From positions 35,116 through 99,115 of the forward strand of contig JAFTFO010000035.1 in the NCBI GenBank assembly GCA_017449495.1: a stretch of 64,000 nt of DNA. The letters run 5' to 3'. The position numbers were made by a program, and so were the translations under genes. This DNA comes from Prevotella sp. (GTDB lineage Bacteria; Bacteroidota; Bacteroidia; Bacteroidales; Bacteroidaceae). How positions within the stretch are numbered: the stretch's first letter is position 1; the number at the start of each line of letters is the position of its first letter. A model generated the notes under the pieces. The model was not told where the DNA came from and searched no databases. It worked only from the letters and a program-made list of their open reading frames with translations. Positions 1 to 7,098 of the stretch are shown here, piece by piece.

Positions 1-153
1 CATACTGAGGGCGATCTCACTCAGGTTGGACGAGCCTTGGGCGTGGACATCACTCGTGTCTATCAGGGCGTCGAGTCCGCGTCCCTTCCCAGTGCCGATG
101 TTGTCCAGACCGCGTCCGAGGACATTACGGTCATATTTCTTCTTAACAGCCAT
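1..153 (-). CDS. parB: ParB chromosome-partitioning protein, N-terminus only
   Basis: Only the first 51 codons are inside the window; the gene continues past base 1. The ATG is at 153 on the minus strand. The residues begin MAVKKKYDRNVLGRGLD and reach GRGLDALI, the lysine/glycine-rich opening typical of ParB/Spo0J proteins; the GRGLD motif occurs twice within about 15 residues. ParB binds parS sites near the origin and stimulates ParA ATPase activity during chromosome segregation. It lies 12 bp downstream of parA on the same strand, the usual parA-parB order. The DNA-binding and CTPase parts are not visible, so the call rests on this short N-terminus and the neighbour. Confidence 0.85.
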   Translation of the reverse strand, partial: MAVKKKYDRNVLGRGLDNIGTGKGRGLDALIDTSDVHAQGSSNLSEIALSM

Positions 154-165
154 ATGGTTATAGGT

Positions 166-930
166 TTATTTGTTTTTGTGAATGATTTCACGAGCTAAGG
201 CGAGGTGGTTCTTCGCTCCAGTAGATTCTGCATCGTAGAGGATGACGGGCAGACCGTGGCTCGGGCTCTCCGACAGTTTGACGTTACGCTGGATGACGGT
301 CTTGAATACCAGCTCCTGGAAGTGGCGCTTCACCTCATCGTAGATCTGGTTGGCCAGACGCAGACGGCTGTCATACATCGTCAGCAAGAACCCCTCGATC
401 TCCAACTGCGGGTTCAGCTTGTTCTTGATGATCTTGATGGTGTTCAGCAGTTTGCTGATACCTTCGAGGGCGAAGTACTCACACTGCACGGGGATGATGA
501 CGGAGTCGGCTGCCGTCAGCGCATTGACGGTAATAAGCCCCAGCGACGGCGAACAGTCGATGAGGATATAATCGTAATCCTTTCTTACAGGCTCAAGGAC
601 CTGCTTCAGGATCTTTTCTCGGTTTTCCAGGTTCAGCATCTCTATCTCTGCACCAACCAGGTCGATGTGGCTGGGGATGATGTCCAGTCCGTCGATGTCT
701 GTCGTATAGATGGCATCCCTGACATCAGACTTATTGATGATACACTCATAGATGGAACTCTCTACTTCCGTGATATCAACACCCAGTCCACTGGAGGCAT
801 TGGCCTGCGGGTCAGCGTCTACTACCAAGACGGTCTTTTCCAGAGTGGCGAGTGAGGCTGCCAGATTAATGGTGGTTGTGGTCTTGCCCACGCCGCCCTT
901 CTGGTTTGCTAATGCTATTATTTTACTCAT
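166..930 (-). CDS. parA: ParA/Soj chromosome-partitioning ATPase
   Basis: 254 residues, full length for a chromosomal ParA/Soj ATPase. The deviant Walker A motif KGGVGKTT is at residues 11-18, with its signature lysine at the start. The Walker A' region VLVVDADPQANASSGLG follows at about 34-50 and the Walker B region YILIDCSPSLGLITVNAL at about 120-137. The protein forms ATP-dependent dimers on the nucleoid and works with ParB to segregate origins. parB follows 12 bp downstream, so the two are probably one operon. A TAACTTTG -7 box on the minus strand at 987-994 gives a leader of roughly 50 nt. Confidence 0.97.
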   Translation of the reverse strand: MSKIIALANQKGGVGKTTTTINLAASLATLEKTVLVVDADPQANASSGLGVDITEVESSIYECIINKSDVRDAIYTTDIDGLDIIPSHIDLVGAEIEMLNLENREKILKQVLEPVRKDYDYILIDCSPSLGLITVNALTAADSVIIPVQCEYFALEGISKLLNTIKIIKNKLNPQLEIEGFLLTMYDSRLRLANQIYDEVKRHFQELVFKTVIQRNVKLSESPSHGLPVILYDAESTGAKNHLALAREIIHKNK

Positions 931-977
931 CTTAATTTCTGATAATCCTTACTTATATATATTGTCCTAAAAAAGAA

Positions 978-1054
978 ATTTGACTGCAAAGTTACAAAAT
1001 TATTGGGAATTAGGGATGAGGAATTAGGAATTATTTGTAACTTTGCAGTCAAAT
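978..1054. promoter_or_regulatory. Divergent parA/surE promoters inside a 21-bp perfect inverted repeat
   Basis: Positions 978-998 and 1034-1054 are exact reverse complements (21 bp). Each arm carries a TAACTTTG -7 box pointing outward: minus strand at 987-994 toward parA, plus strand at 1038-1045 toward surE. The 35-bp spacer contains an AGGAATT-like 7-nt repeat. The -7 match to TAnnTTTG is clear; I see no good -33 box on either side. The two genes probably share this divergent promoter region. Confidence 0.75.
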
Positions 1055-1066
1055 CATTGATATTTT

Positions 1067-1849
1067 ATGGAAATTAAACGACCTTTACTACTTATTTCCA
1101 ATGATGACGGTTATCAGGCGAAAGGTATCCGGCAGTTGGTGGAGATGGTGTATGACTATGGCGATATCATCGTCTGTGCCCCTGACGAGGCCCGCAGCGG
1201 CTTCTCTTGTGCCTTCTCTGCCACGACTCCGTTGAGGCTGCATCTAAGGGAGAAGCGCGAGGGTGTCGAGGTGTGGTCGTGTAACGGCACGCCTGTCGAC
1301 TGTGTGAAGATGGCTCTGGCGGAACTATGTCCCAGAAAACCTGATATGGTCATCGGCGGCATTAATCATGGTGATAATGCTTCTGTCAACACGCATTACA
1401 GCGGAACAATGGGAGTCACGCTCGAGGGCTGTATGAAATATATCCCCTCTGTGGCCTTCTCTCTCTGTGACCATCGCGATGATGCGGACTTCGAACCACT
1501 TCGCCCGCTTGTCAAAACCATTACAGAGAGGGTGCTGGTCGAGGGACTGCCTCAGGGCGTGTGCCTGAATGTGAACTTCCCAGCCTCCACCTTCCAGGGA
1601 GTCCGTGTCTGTCGTATGGCCCATGGCACATGGGGAAGTGAGGTGACCAAGTGCCACCATCCGCGAGGCTACGATTATTGGTGGATGGTGGGCCACTACC
1701 AGAACGATGAGCCGGAGGCGGAGGATACGGACAACTGGGCCTTAAACCACGGTTTTGTAGCCATCACTCCCACCCAGATCGACGTCACCGCCTATTCGGC
1801 CATGGATATCATTAAGGGTTGGAATGTTAATTGTGAAATTGTCAAATAG
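1067..1849 (+). CDS. surE: 5'/3'-nucleotidase SurE
   Basis: 260 residues, normal for SurE, a metal-dependent phosphatase that removes phosphate from nucleoside 5'- and 3'-monophosphates. The N-terminal motif LLISNDDGYQAKGI (residues 8-21) supplies the paired metal-binding aspartates D13 and D14. GGINHGDNASVNTHYSGTMG at about 97-116 carries the conserved Asn and the SGT segment of the active site. The ATG lies about 20 nt after a TAACTTTG -7 box (1038-1045). lpxB follows after 6 bp, so the two genes are probably cotranscribed, an arrangement I recall from other Bacteroidota. Confidence 0.96.
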   Translation: MEIKRPLLLISNDDGYQAKGIRQLVEMVYDYGDIIVCAPDEARSGFSCAFSATTPLRLHLREKREGVEVWSCNGTPVDCVKMALAELCPRKPDMVIGGINHGDNASVNTHYSGTMGVTLEGCMKYIPSVAFSLCDHRDDADFEPLRPLVKTITERVLVEGLPQGVCLNVNFPASTFQGVRVCRMAHGTWGSEVTKCHHPRGYDYWWMVGHYQNDEPEAEDTDNWALNHGFVAITPTQIDVTAYSAMDIIKGWNVNCEIVK

Positions 1850-1855
1850 TAATCT

Positions 1856-2983
1856 ATGCGGTACTATCTCATAGCTGGTGAGGCTTCTGGCGACCTCCAT
1901 GCCTCGCACCTGATGCGGTCATTGAAGGAAATTGACAAGGAGGCAGACTTCCGTTTCTTTGGGGGTGACCTGATGTCTGAGGTCGGAGGCACCCGTGTCC
2001 GCCATTATCGGGAACTGGCATATATGGGACTGATCCCTGTGCTGATGCATCTCCCGACAATCCTGAAGAACATGAGGTTCTGCAAACAGGATATCCAATC
2101 GTGGCAACCCGACTGTGTCATCTTGGTAGACTATCCGGGCTTCAATCTGGATATCGCGAAATATGTACACAGCCAGCGTCAGAAGGCCAACGGTCAGAAG
2201 CCCAAAATATTTTACTATATATCGCCAAAGATATGGGCGTGGAAGGAGTACCGCATCAAGAATATCCGTCGCGACGTCGACGAACTTTTCTCTATCCTCC
2301 CCTTCGAGGTGGACTTCTTTGAGAAGAAGCACCATTATCCCATTCACTATGTGGGGAATCCCACGGCAGATGAGGTCCGCGAGTTTTCTTCCTCCACACT
2401 CATCCCTCCTCCCTCCTCGGAAAAAGTCATCGCCCTGCTGGCAGGCAGTCGCAAACAGGAGATCAAAGATAACCTGCCGGCGATGATCGAGGCCGTGAAA
2501 CCATATGTGAAGGATTATCGTGTTGTCCTTGCCGGGGCACCGGGCATCGAACCTGCCTATTACGAACCGTTTATGGCTGGGAGTGGGGTAGAGGTGGTTC
2601 ATGGCAAGACTTACGACCTACTTTCACAAGCCCATGCTGCCCTTGTCACCAGCGGTACGGCGACGCTCGAGGCGGCTTTGTTCAACGTGCCTCAGGTGGT
2701 GTGCTACAAGTTGCCTCTACCGAAGATTGCTCGTGTAGTGCGCCGCCATCTCATCAAAGTACCTTATATATCACTTGTCAACCTGATTGCCGACCGCGAG
2801 GTGGTCACGGAACTCTTGGCAGACACCTTCACCGTCGGACATATCCGTCACGAACTGGAGAAAATCCTCGACGGACCGGGTCGTGAGCAGATGCTCAACG
2901 GCTATGCCGAAGTGTGGCGTAGGTTGGGCGACCAGAAGGCACCTGATAATGCTGCGAGAATCATGTTCAAATTACTAAAATAA
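1856..2983 (+). CDS. lpxB: Lipid-A-disaccharide synthase LpxB
   Basis: 375 residues, the usual length for LpxB, a GT19 glycosyltransferase. It joins UDP-2,3-diacylglucosamine to lipid X to make lipid A disaccharide at the inner membrane. The protein opens MRYYLIAGEASGDLHASHLM, the hallmark LpxB N-terminus. Further matches are VDYPGFNLDIAKY (about 91-103), YYISPKIWAWKEYRIK (about 121-136), LLAGSRKQEI (about 194-203) and VTSGTATLEAALFNVPQVV (about 264-282). A serine/proline-rich linker around residues 176-190 (SSSTLIPPPSSEK) comes from pyrimidine-rich DNA similar to low-complexity tracts elsewhere in the window. The gene is 6 bp behind surE. Confidence 0.97.
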   Translation: MRYYLIAGEASGDLHASHLMRSLKEIDKEADFRFFGGDLMSEVGGTRVRHYRELAYMGLIPVLMHLPTILKNMRFCKQDIQSWQPDCVILVDYPGFNLDIAKYVHSQRQKANGQKPKIFYYISPKIWAWKEYRIKNIRRDVDELFSILPFEVDFFEKKHHYPIHYVGNPTADEVREFSSSTLIPPPSSEKVIALLAGSRKQEIKDNLPAMIEAVKPYVKDYRVVLAGAPGIEPAYYEPFMAGSGVEVVHGKTYDLLSQAHAALVTSGTATLEAALFNVPQVVCYKLPLPKIARVVRRHLIKVPYISLVNLIADREVVTELLADTFTVGHIRHELEKILDGPGREQMLNGYAEVWRRLGDQKAPDNAARIMFKLLK

Positions 2984-3016
2984 ATAATAGACAAATCAAT
3001 TAATTAGTCAATCATT

Positions 3017-3721
3017 ATGAAAAAGATTTTTGTTTTCGCCCTGATGGCCGTAGCAGCCCTCACGGTCCATGCACAAAACATCCAGTTGCACTACGACTTC
3101 GGTCGTAACCTTTATTCCGATCAGGAGTCAGGACGTCAGAAGGTGACCGTCACCCTCGAGCAGTTCAAGGCCGACAAATGGGGTTCTTGGTACTATTTCG
3201 TCGATGTCGACATGAGCCGTAAGTTTACCGAGAGTGCCTACACTGAGATATCGCGTGAGTTCAACCTCGGCAAGCAGTCGCCCTTCGCCGCCCACATCGA
3301 GTATGATGGCGGACTCAACAAGAGCGGCAGTTTCCAGCAGGCTGGTCTCGCCGGTCTTGCCTATAATGGTCACACAGCAGACTTCTCCAAGACCTGGAGC
3401 GTGCAGTTGTTGTATAAGCGCTACTTCAAGAGCTACGACTACACCTCTGCCTACCACAGCATGCAACTGACAGGCGTCTGGGGCTTGAACTTTGCCCAGA
3501 ACAAATGCACCTTCTCTGGCTTCATTGATTTCTGGCGTGGCGAGAAGGCCGACGGTCACGGACAGCTTGTCATCCTCTCTGAGCCTCAGCTCTGGTACAA
3601 CTTTACTGATCACTTTAGCATCGGCACGGAGATCGAGTTCAGCAACAACTTCATCTACAACACCTACGACGACCAGTCATTCTTTATTAATCCAACACTT
3701 GCACTCAAATGGAACTTCTAA
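3017..3721 (+). CDS. DUF5020-type outer-membrane protein, possibly a nucleoside channel
   Basis: 234 residues with a signal peptide ([20 protein letters not shown], cleavage after about residue 20). The mature part is rich in alternating aromatic residues, as in a small beta-barrel, and ends in WNF, a typical C-terminal outer-membrane signature. The sequence resembles the Bacteroidota DUF5020 family, which I remember as Tsx-like; that link is from memory. The last 13 bases overlap the start of the uracil/xanthine permease, so the two are probably translationally coupled. I infer that it passes nucleosides or nucleobases across the outer membrane for the inner-membrane permease. No substrate-binding residues can be assigned. 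Confidence 0.7.
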   Translation: MKKIFVFALMAVAALTVHAQNIQLHYDFGRNLYSDQESGRQKVTVTLEQFKADKWGSWYYFVDVDMSRKFTESAYTEISREFNLGKQSPFAAHIEYDGGLNKSGSFQQAGLAGLAYNGHTADFSKTWSVQLLYKRYFKSYDYTSAYHSMQLTGVWGLNFAQNKCTFSGFIDFWRGEKADGHGQLVILSEPQLWYNFTDHFSIGTEIEFSNNFIYNTYDDQSFFINPTLALKWNF

Positions 3722-4911
3722 CCCCAACCCGTAAGACCATCGTCGGCGTACAGTTCCTGTTTGTAGCCTTTGGCTCTACTGTGCTGGTGCCTCTGCTCGT
3801 TGGTCTCGACCCCGCCACCGCCTTGTTCACGGCTGGCGTCGGCACATTTATCTTCCATCTCGTCACCAAGGGGATGGTACCTATCTTCCTCGGCAGTAGC
3901 TTCGCCTTCATCGCGCCGATCATCTCGGCCTCCCAGCAGTGGGGCATGCCCGGCACCATCGCCAGTATTGCAGGTGTGGCGTTGGTCTACTTCCTCATGT
4001 CGGCTCTCATCAAGTGGCAGGGCCGCAAGTTGCTCGACCGTCTCTTCCCGCCTGTGGTGATTGGTCCTGTGATTATCCTCATTGGCCTCTCGCTCTCTCC
4101 TGCTGCCGTGAATATGGCGAAGGAGAACTGGCTGTTGGCCTTCATCTCGCTCATCACGGCCATCGTCGTGCTCACCTTCGGCAAGGGGCTGGTGAAGCTC
4201 GTGCCTGTGGTCATCGGCATCATTGTGGGTTATATCGTCGCCCTCTGCATGGGTGTGGTCGACCTCTCGACCGTTGGCGCCGCCCCGTGGTTCGCATTAC
4301 CCAGTAGCATCGCCCATTTCCAGTTGCCGCAGTTTGCATGGGAGCCCTTCGTATTCATGATCCCAGTGGCCATCGCCCCGGTGATTGAGCATATCGGCGA
4401 TGTTTATGTGGTCTCTGCCGTAGCCGACAAGGACTTTGTCAAGGAGCCCGGTCTTCATCGCACGATGCTTGGCGACGGTCTGGCCTGTCTCTTAGCCTCG
4501 TTCTTCGGTGGCCCTCCTGTAACCACCTATTCTGAGGTGACGGGAGCCATGCAGATCACCCGTGTCACCCATCCGCAGGTCATTCGTATTGCCGCTGCCA
4601 CAGCCATCGTGTTCTCGGTGATTGGCAAGCTGAGTGCCCTCTTGCAGTCCATACCCTCCGCTGTGCTGGGTGGCATCATGCTGCTGCTCTTCGGCACGAT
4701 CGCCGCTGTGGGCGTGCAGAACCTCATTCAGCATAAGGTGGACTTGAACCAGACGCGCAACATCATCATCGTCTCCGTCACGCTGACGATGGGCATCGGC
4801 GGTGCCGTCCTTAGCTTCGGCACCTTCTCCATCAGTGGCATCGGCCTTTCGGCCGTCATCGGTGTGCTGCTCAACCTCTTGCTGCCACAGACCAAAGAGA
4901 AAGCCGCATAG
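3709..4911 (+). CDS. Uracil-xanthine permease (NCS2 family)
   Basis: 400 residues with about 12-14 hydrophobic segments, matching the nucleobase/cation symporter-2 family. Typical segments are [23 protein letters not shown] at the N-terminus (residues about 13-35), and [21 protein letters not shown] and [17 protein letters not shown] in the middle, which hold the family's conserved substrate-site Glu residues. It imports uracil or a related base with protons. The start codon is fixed by the overlap with the preceding DUF5020 gene (13 bp). UraA itself is the nearest familiar homologue, but xanthine specificity cannot be excluded from sequence alone. The stop codon is followed directly by a 22-bp-period repeat region. 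Confidence 0.93.
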   Translation: MELLTPTRKTIVGVQFLFVAFGSTVLVPLLVGLDPATALFTAGVGTFIFHLVTKGMVPIFLGSSFAFIAPIISASQQWGMPGTIASIAGVALVYFLMSALIKWQGRKLLDRLFPPVVIGPVIILIGLSLSPAAVNMAKENWLLAFISLITAIVVLTFGKGLVKLVPVVIGIIVGYIVALCMGVVDLSTVGAAPWFALPSSIAHFQLPQFAWEPFVFMIPVAIAPVIEHIGDVYVVSAVADKDFVKEPGLHRTMLGDGLACLLASFFGGPPVTTYSEVTGAMQITRVTHPQVIRIAAATAIVFSVIGKLSALLQSIPSAVLGGIMLLLFGTIAAVGVQNLIQHKVDLNQTRNIIIVSVTLTMGIGGAVLSFGTFSISGIGLSAVIGVLLNLLLPQTKEKAA

Positions 4912-5451
4912 GCGAATAAAGAAAAATAGAGCTACTGGAGCTACTGAGGCGTGTAAGTTACTGGTAATCAGGCAAAGTACGGTGCAGGATAGACTCAAAA
5001 TCGAGCTACTATCCTGCACCTATCTTGCACCAGATGGCGCTACTGAGCGGTTTTTGATGATGCAAGGGCGCGTTAAAACGCCGTTGCTGATGACTCCCAT
5101 CGTTGTTGCAGGTGCCTTCTTATGTTGTTGCTAATGCCTTGTAACGTTGTTGGTGATGCCTGTTAACAGGGATACTGATGCCTGTTTATAGGGGTTAACA
5201 GGCATTATCACAGGGGGTTTACCCTATCCTTACTACCGTTTGCCTTGGCTCAAATGACCGTTTGCGTATACTCAAACGGTTGTTCGCGTATACTCAAACG
5301 CTAACGCCGATTTTTTTAAGGGCCATTTAGAGGTGTTGCAAGGGGCAGGGTAGGGGCACGATGACGGCACAGTTTTACACGTACTATGCCGTCGTTAAGT
5401 TCTTTAAAACCAGAGCGTTAAACCTAATGACGGCGCAGACGGCATAGTCCT
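4912..5451. repeat. Degenerate 22-bp-period tandem array A, non-coding
   Basis: No convincing gene lies in these 540 bases. Cutting the DNA every 22 bp from 5088 shows neighbours that share one half. Units at 5088, 5110 and 5132 all end GTTGTTG plus C or G. Units at 5132, 5154 and 5176 all begin T(A/G)ATGCCT. Units at 5220 and 5242 both end ACCGTTT. Units at 5264 and 5286 both begin GCGTATACTCAAACG. ATGACGGC recurs at 5361 and 5427, 66 bp apart (3 x 22). Palindromes are also present: CCTGTTAACAGG at 5159-5170, a 12-bp inverted repeat 4981-4992/5009-5020, and an 11-bp one 5383-5393/5438-5448. The array fills the gap between the ends of the permease and hipT genes. Function unknown. Confidence 0.75.
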
Positions 5452-6402
5452 TCACAATTTGTCAGTCCGCTTGCTCAGTAACATGCAGTAGTCGGTCTTC
5501 ATCTTTTCAGGAAGGAATGAATGGCTGATGAGTTCCTGCCATTTGGGTAGGTTGCCTTTCATCCGCTCTATTATCTTGTTGGCTACAGCCATTGGAATAC
5601 CACTCTGTGTAAAGGCGGTCATAAAGGTATTGCGGTCGAAGTTGCTTTTCTCGCCGCCCACAGTAAAGGTCATAGCCATCTCCTCCGTATCCGCAGGGTC
5701 TGCCAGCAGCACCGCCAGCAGGTCGTAGGCAGGAGCCAAGGCATACTCGCCGCCACCGGTATCTATCAGCGAGAAGTTCTTGCAGTGCATGTCGGAGTTG
5801 CCGGTAATCCAAGAGAACAAGACCACTTCCCAATAGCGCTGCACATCGAGCATAGGGGCCGATGAGTACTTTTTGACGGTCTCTGCCAGTTGCTGGTAGG
5901 TGCCGTAGTACTTGTGCTCAGTGAGGCGGTTGGTCAGTTGGCACATATCCAACATTGATATCTTCTCGCCCTTCCGCCCACGGTCCATCCTTAGGGTCAG
6001 GTAGCCCAATTCTCCATCGGCAAGGCGTATTAGCGTGTGGCGGGCTGTGCGGATATGGGCGGCTTCGGCCATCTTCATCGTGAGATCCTCCAGTTCTGGC
6101 AGGCATGGATAGCGGCCACTTTGTGGTTTGAAGATATACTTGCCCCAAAGACCAACGATGGTGAATTTGTCTGGTTCATGCTTCCCACCACGGTTCACGT
6201 CGAGCGACATTTTGGCCTGTACACCCGTCACCGACGAACTGGTGCGAATCACTTGACGGGCCAGTTCCGACATGTTGTCCCGGGTATAGGGGAGAATGGG
6301 GGCTACGTCGCTGCCGAAAAATCTACGGGCACAAGCTGGGTGATAATCCACCTGCCCTTCTTCTAATTCCTGATAGCAATACAAGCACTTACTCATGGTC
6401 AT
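5452..6402 (-). CDS. hipT: HipT-like serine/threonine kinase toxin
   Basis: 316 residues, matching the kinase part of HipA without its N-terminal subdomain. Visible features: a CxxC...HxxxC cluster at residues 6-24 (CLYC, then HPAC), possibly a small metal-binding knuckle; the glycine-rich loop SSSVTGVQAK at about 55-64, whose serines correspond to the autophosphorylation site of HipA kinases; the ATP lysine in YIFKPQ; the catalytic segment GNSDMHCKNFSL at about 205-216; and the metal-binding LAPAYDLL at about 227-234. HipA-family kinases phosphorylate translation factors or aminoacyl-tRNA synthetases and stop growth; the target here is unknown. The start overlaps the end of hipS by 14 bp. 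Chosen start is ATG 6402; ATG 6396 is also possible. Confidence 0.9.
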   Translation of the reverse strand: MTMSKCLYCYQELEEGQVDYHPACARRFFGSDVAPILPYTRDNMSELARQVIRTSSSVTGVQAKMSLDVNRGGKHEPDKFTIVGLWGKYIFKPQSGRYPCLPELEDLTMKMAEAAHIRTARHTLIRLADGELGYLTLRMDRGRKGEKISMLDMCQLTNRLTEHKYYGTYQQLAETVKKYSSAPMLDVQRYWEVVLFSWITGNSDMHCKNFSLIDTGGGEYALAPAYDLLAVLLADPADTEEMAMTFTVGGEKSNFDRNTFMTAFTQSGIPMAVANKIIERMKGNLPKWQELISHSFLPEKMKTDYCMLLSKRTDKL

Positions 6403-6715
6403 CTAATGGTTTTACGCTGATGTTTCCGATACAGTCCTTGCAGCAGGCCATCAGCAGTGACATGCGGTCTCGCGGGTCAATCTTCCACGACGAGGAGGCA
6501 ATGTCTAATAACCAGCCCTCTGGGATGAGTCCGTCGAAGACGGGGAACATCATCTCCTTGTCGTATTGTTGGTTTGTTAGAGGCATGGTAGGACTGACCG
6601 GAGCAGCATCCTGACGGGTCAGATACGCGACATCATAAGAAAAATGAAATCCTTCCTCATCTTCTGTAAGGATACCGCAAAAGTTGTCATTGACATATAT
6701 TCCTGCCTGCTTCAT
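6389..6715 (-). CDS. hipS: HipS-like protein (HipA N-terminal subdomain as a separate gene)
   Basis: 108 residues equivalent to the N-terminal subdomain 1 of HipA (Couple_hipA): MKQAGIYVNDNFCGILTEDEEGFHFSYD, then PVSPTMPLTNQQY and FDGLIPEGWLLDIAS, all familiar from that domain. In the three-gene HipBST system known from pathogenic E. coli, this separate piece acts as the antitoxin that restrains HipT. Here it starts with a 4-bp ATGA overlap after hipB and overlaps hipT by 14 bp, so the three are tightly coupled. Antitoxin activity is inferred from that precedent, not from the sequence. Confidence 0.85.
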   Translation of the reverse strand: MKQAGIYVNDNFCGILTEDEEGFHFSYDVAYLTRQDAAPVSPTMPLTNQQYDKEMMFPVFDGLIPEGWLLDIASSSWKIDPRDRMSLLMACCKDCIGNISVKPLDDHE

Positions 6716-6912
6716 AAGAGTTCATTTTTTACAGGTCCGAGATGTTCGCCAAACAGGGCGAGCACCTCATTGACCTTGTCCATACGCAGGGTCTGCTTCC
6801 CTTGTTCGAGTTCCCTCACGAACCTGAGCCCCACCCCAGCACGCTCAGCCAACTCAATCTGAGTGAGGCCGTTCTTCTTCCGTTTTTCCTTGATATGCTC
6901 CGATAATGTCAT
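6712..6912 (-). CDS. hipB: HipB-like XRE-family repressor
   Basis: 66 residues, almost entirely a helix-turn-helix domain: IKEKRKKNGLTQIELAERAGVGLRFVRELEQGKQTLRMDKVNEVLALFG is the usual Cro/C1 arrangement, with LTQIELAERAGV as helices 2-3. HipB proteins dimerise on short inverted repeats upstream of their own operon and repress it. Three such repeats lie at 6919-7019, the first immediately upstream of this start codon. The gene overlaps hipS by 4 bp (ATGA). Confidence 0.93.
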   Translation of the reverse strand: MTLSEHIKEKRKKNGLTQIELAERAGVGLRFVRELEQGKQTLRMDKVNEVLALFGEHLGPVKNELL

Positions 6913-6918
6913 AGCTAT

Positions 6919-7019
6919 TATACCTTAACGGGTACAAAGGTAAACAATAATTTGAAATAATACACCAAATCGGGTATAAACTTTAGCGGTTTAACTAAAA
7001 TTATACCCGAAGTGGTGTA
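6919..7019. promoter_or_regulatory. Three phased 18-bp operators and promoter of the hipBST operon
   Basis: Three imperfect palindromes share TA(T/C)ACC-N6-GGT(A/G)(T/C)A: 6919-6936 (TATACC/GGTACA), 6961-6978 (TACACC/GGTATA) and 7002-7019 (TATACC/GGTGTA). Their centres are 42 and 41 bp apart, four DNA turns, so bound dimers would sit on one face. A minus-strand -7 box TACCTTTG at 6935-6942 touches the first operator; a TTTG at 6966-6969 inside the second could be the -33 element, though the 23-bp spacing is long. E. coli HipB also binds spaced half-sites of the TATCC type, which supports reading these as autoregulatory operators. Confidence 0.82.
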
Positions 7020-7098
7020 AATGCACAGGGCCTTAATGACTGTGTGGAAGGAATTTTGTTATTTTATGAAGCTTTGCAGAGGCTTCGTTGTCTACTTC

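Noticed and set aside
205-855. A 216-codon plus-strand frame across parA
   Set aside because: It is antisense to parA, which has all its ATPase motifs.
978-1054. Invertible promoter between parA and surE
   Set aside because: The repeats carry outward promoters in both arms, so inversion of the middle would change nothing; no recombinase gene is nearby.
4912-5451. CRISPR array or integron-like array
   Set aside because: Repeats are not conserved between units, the period is only 22 bp, and no cas or integrase gene is present.
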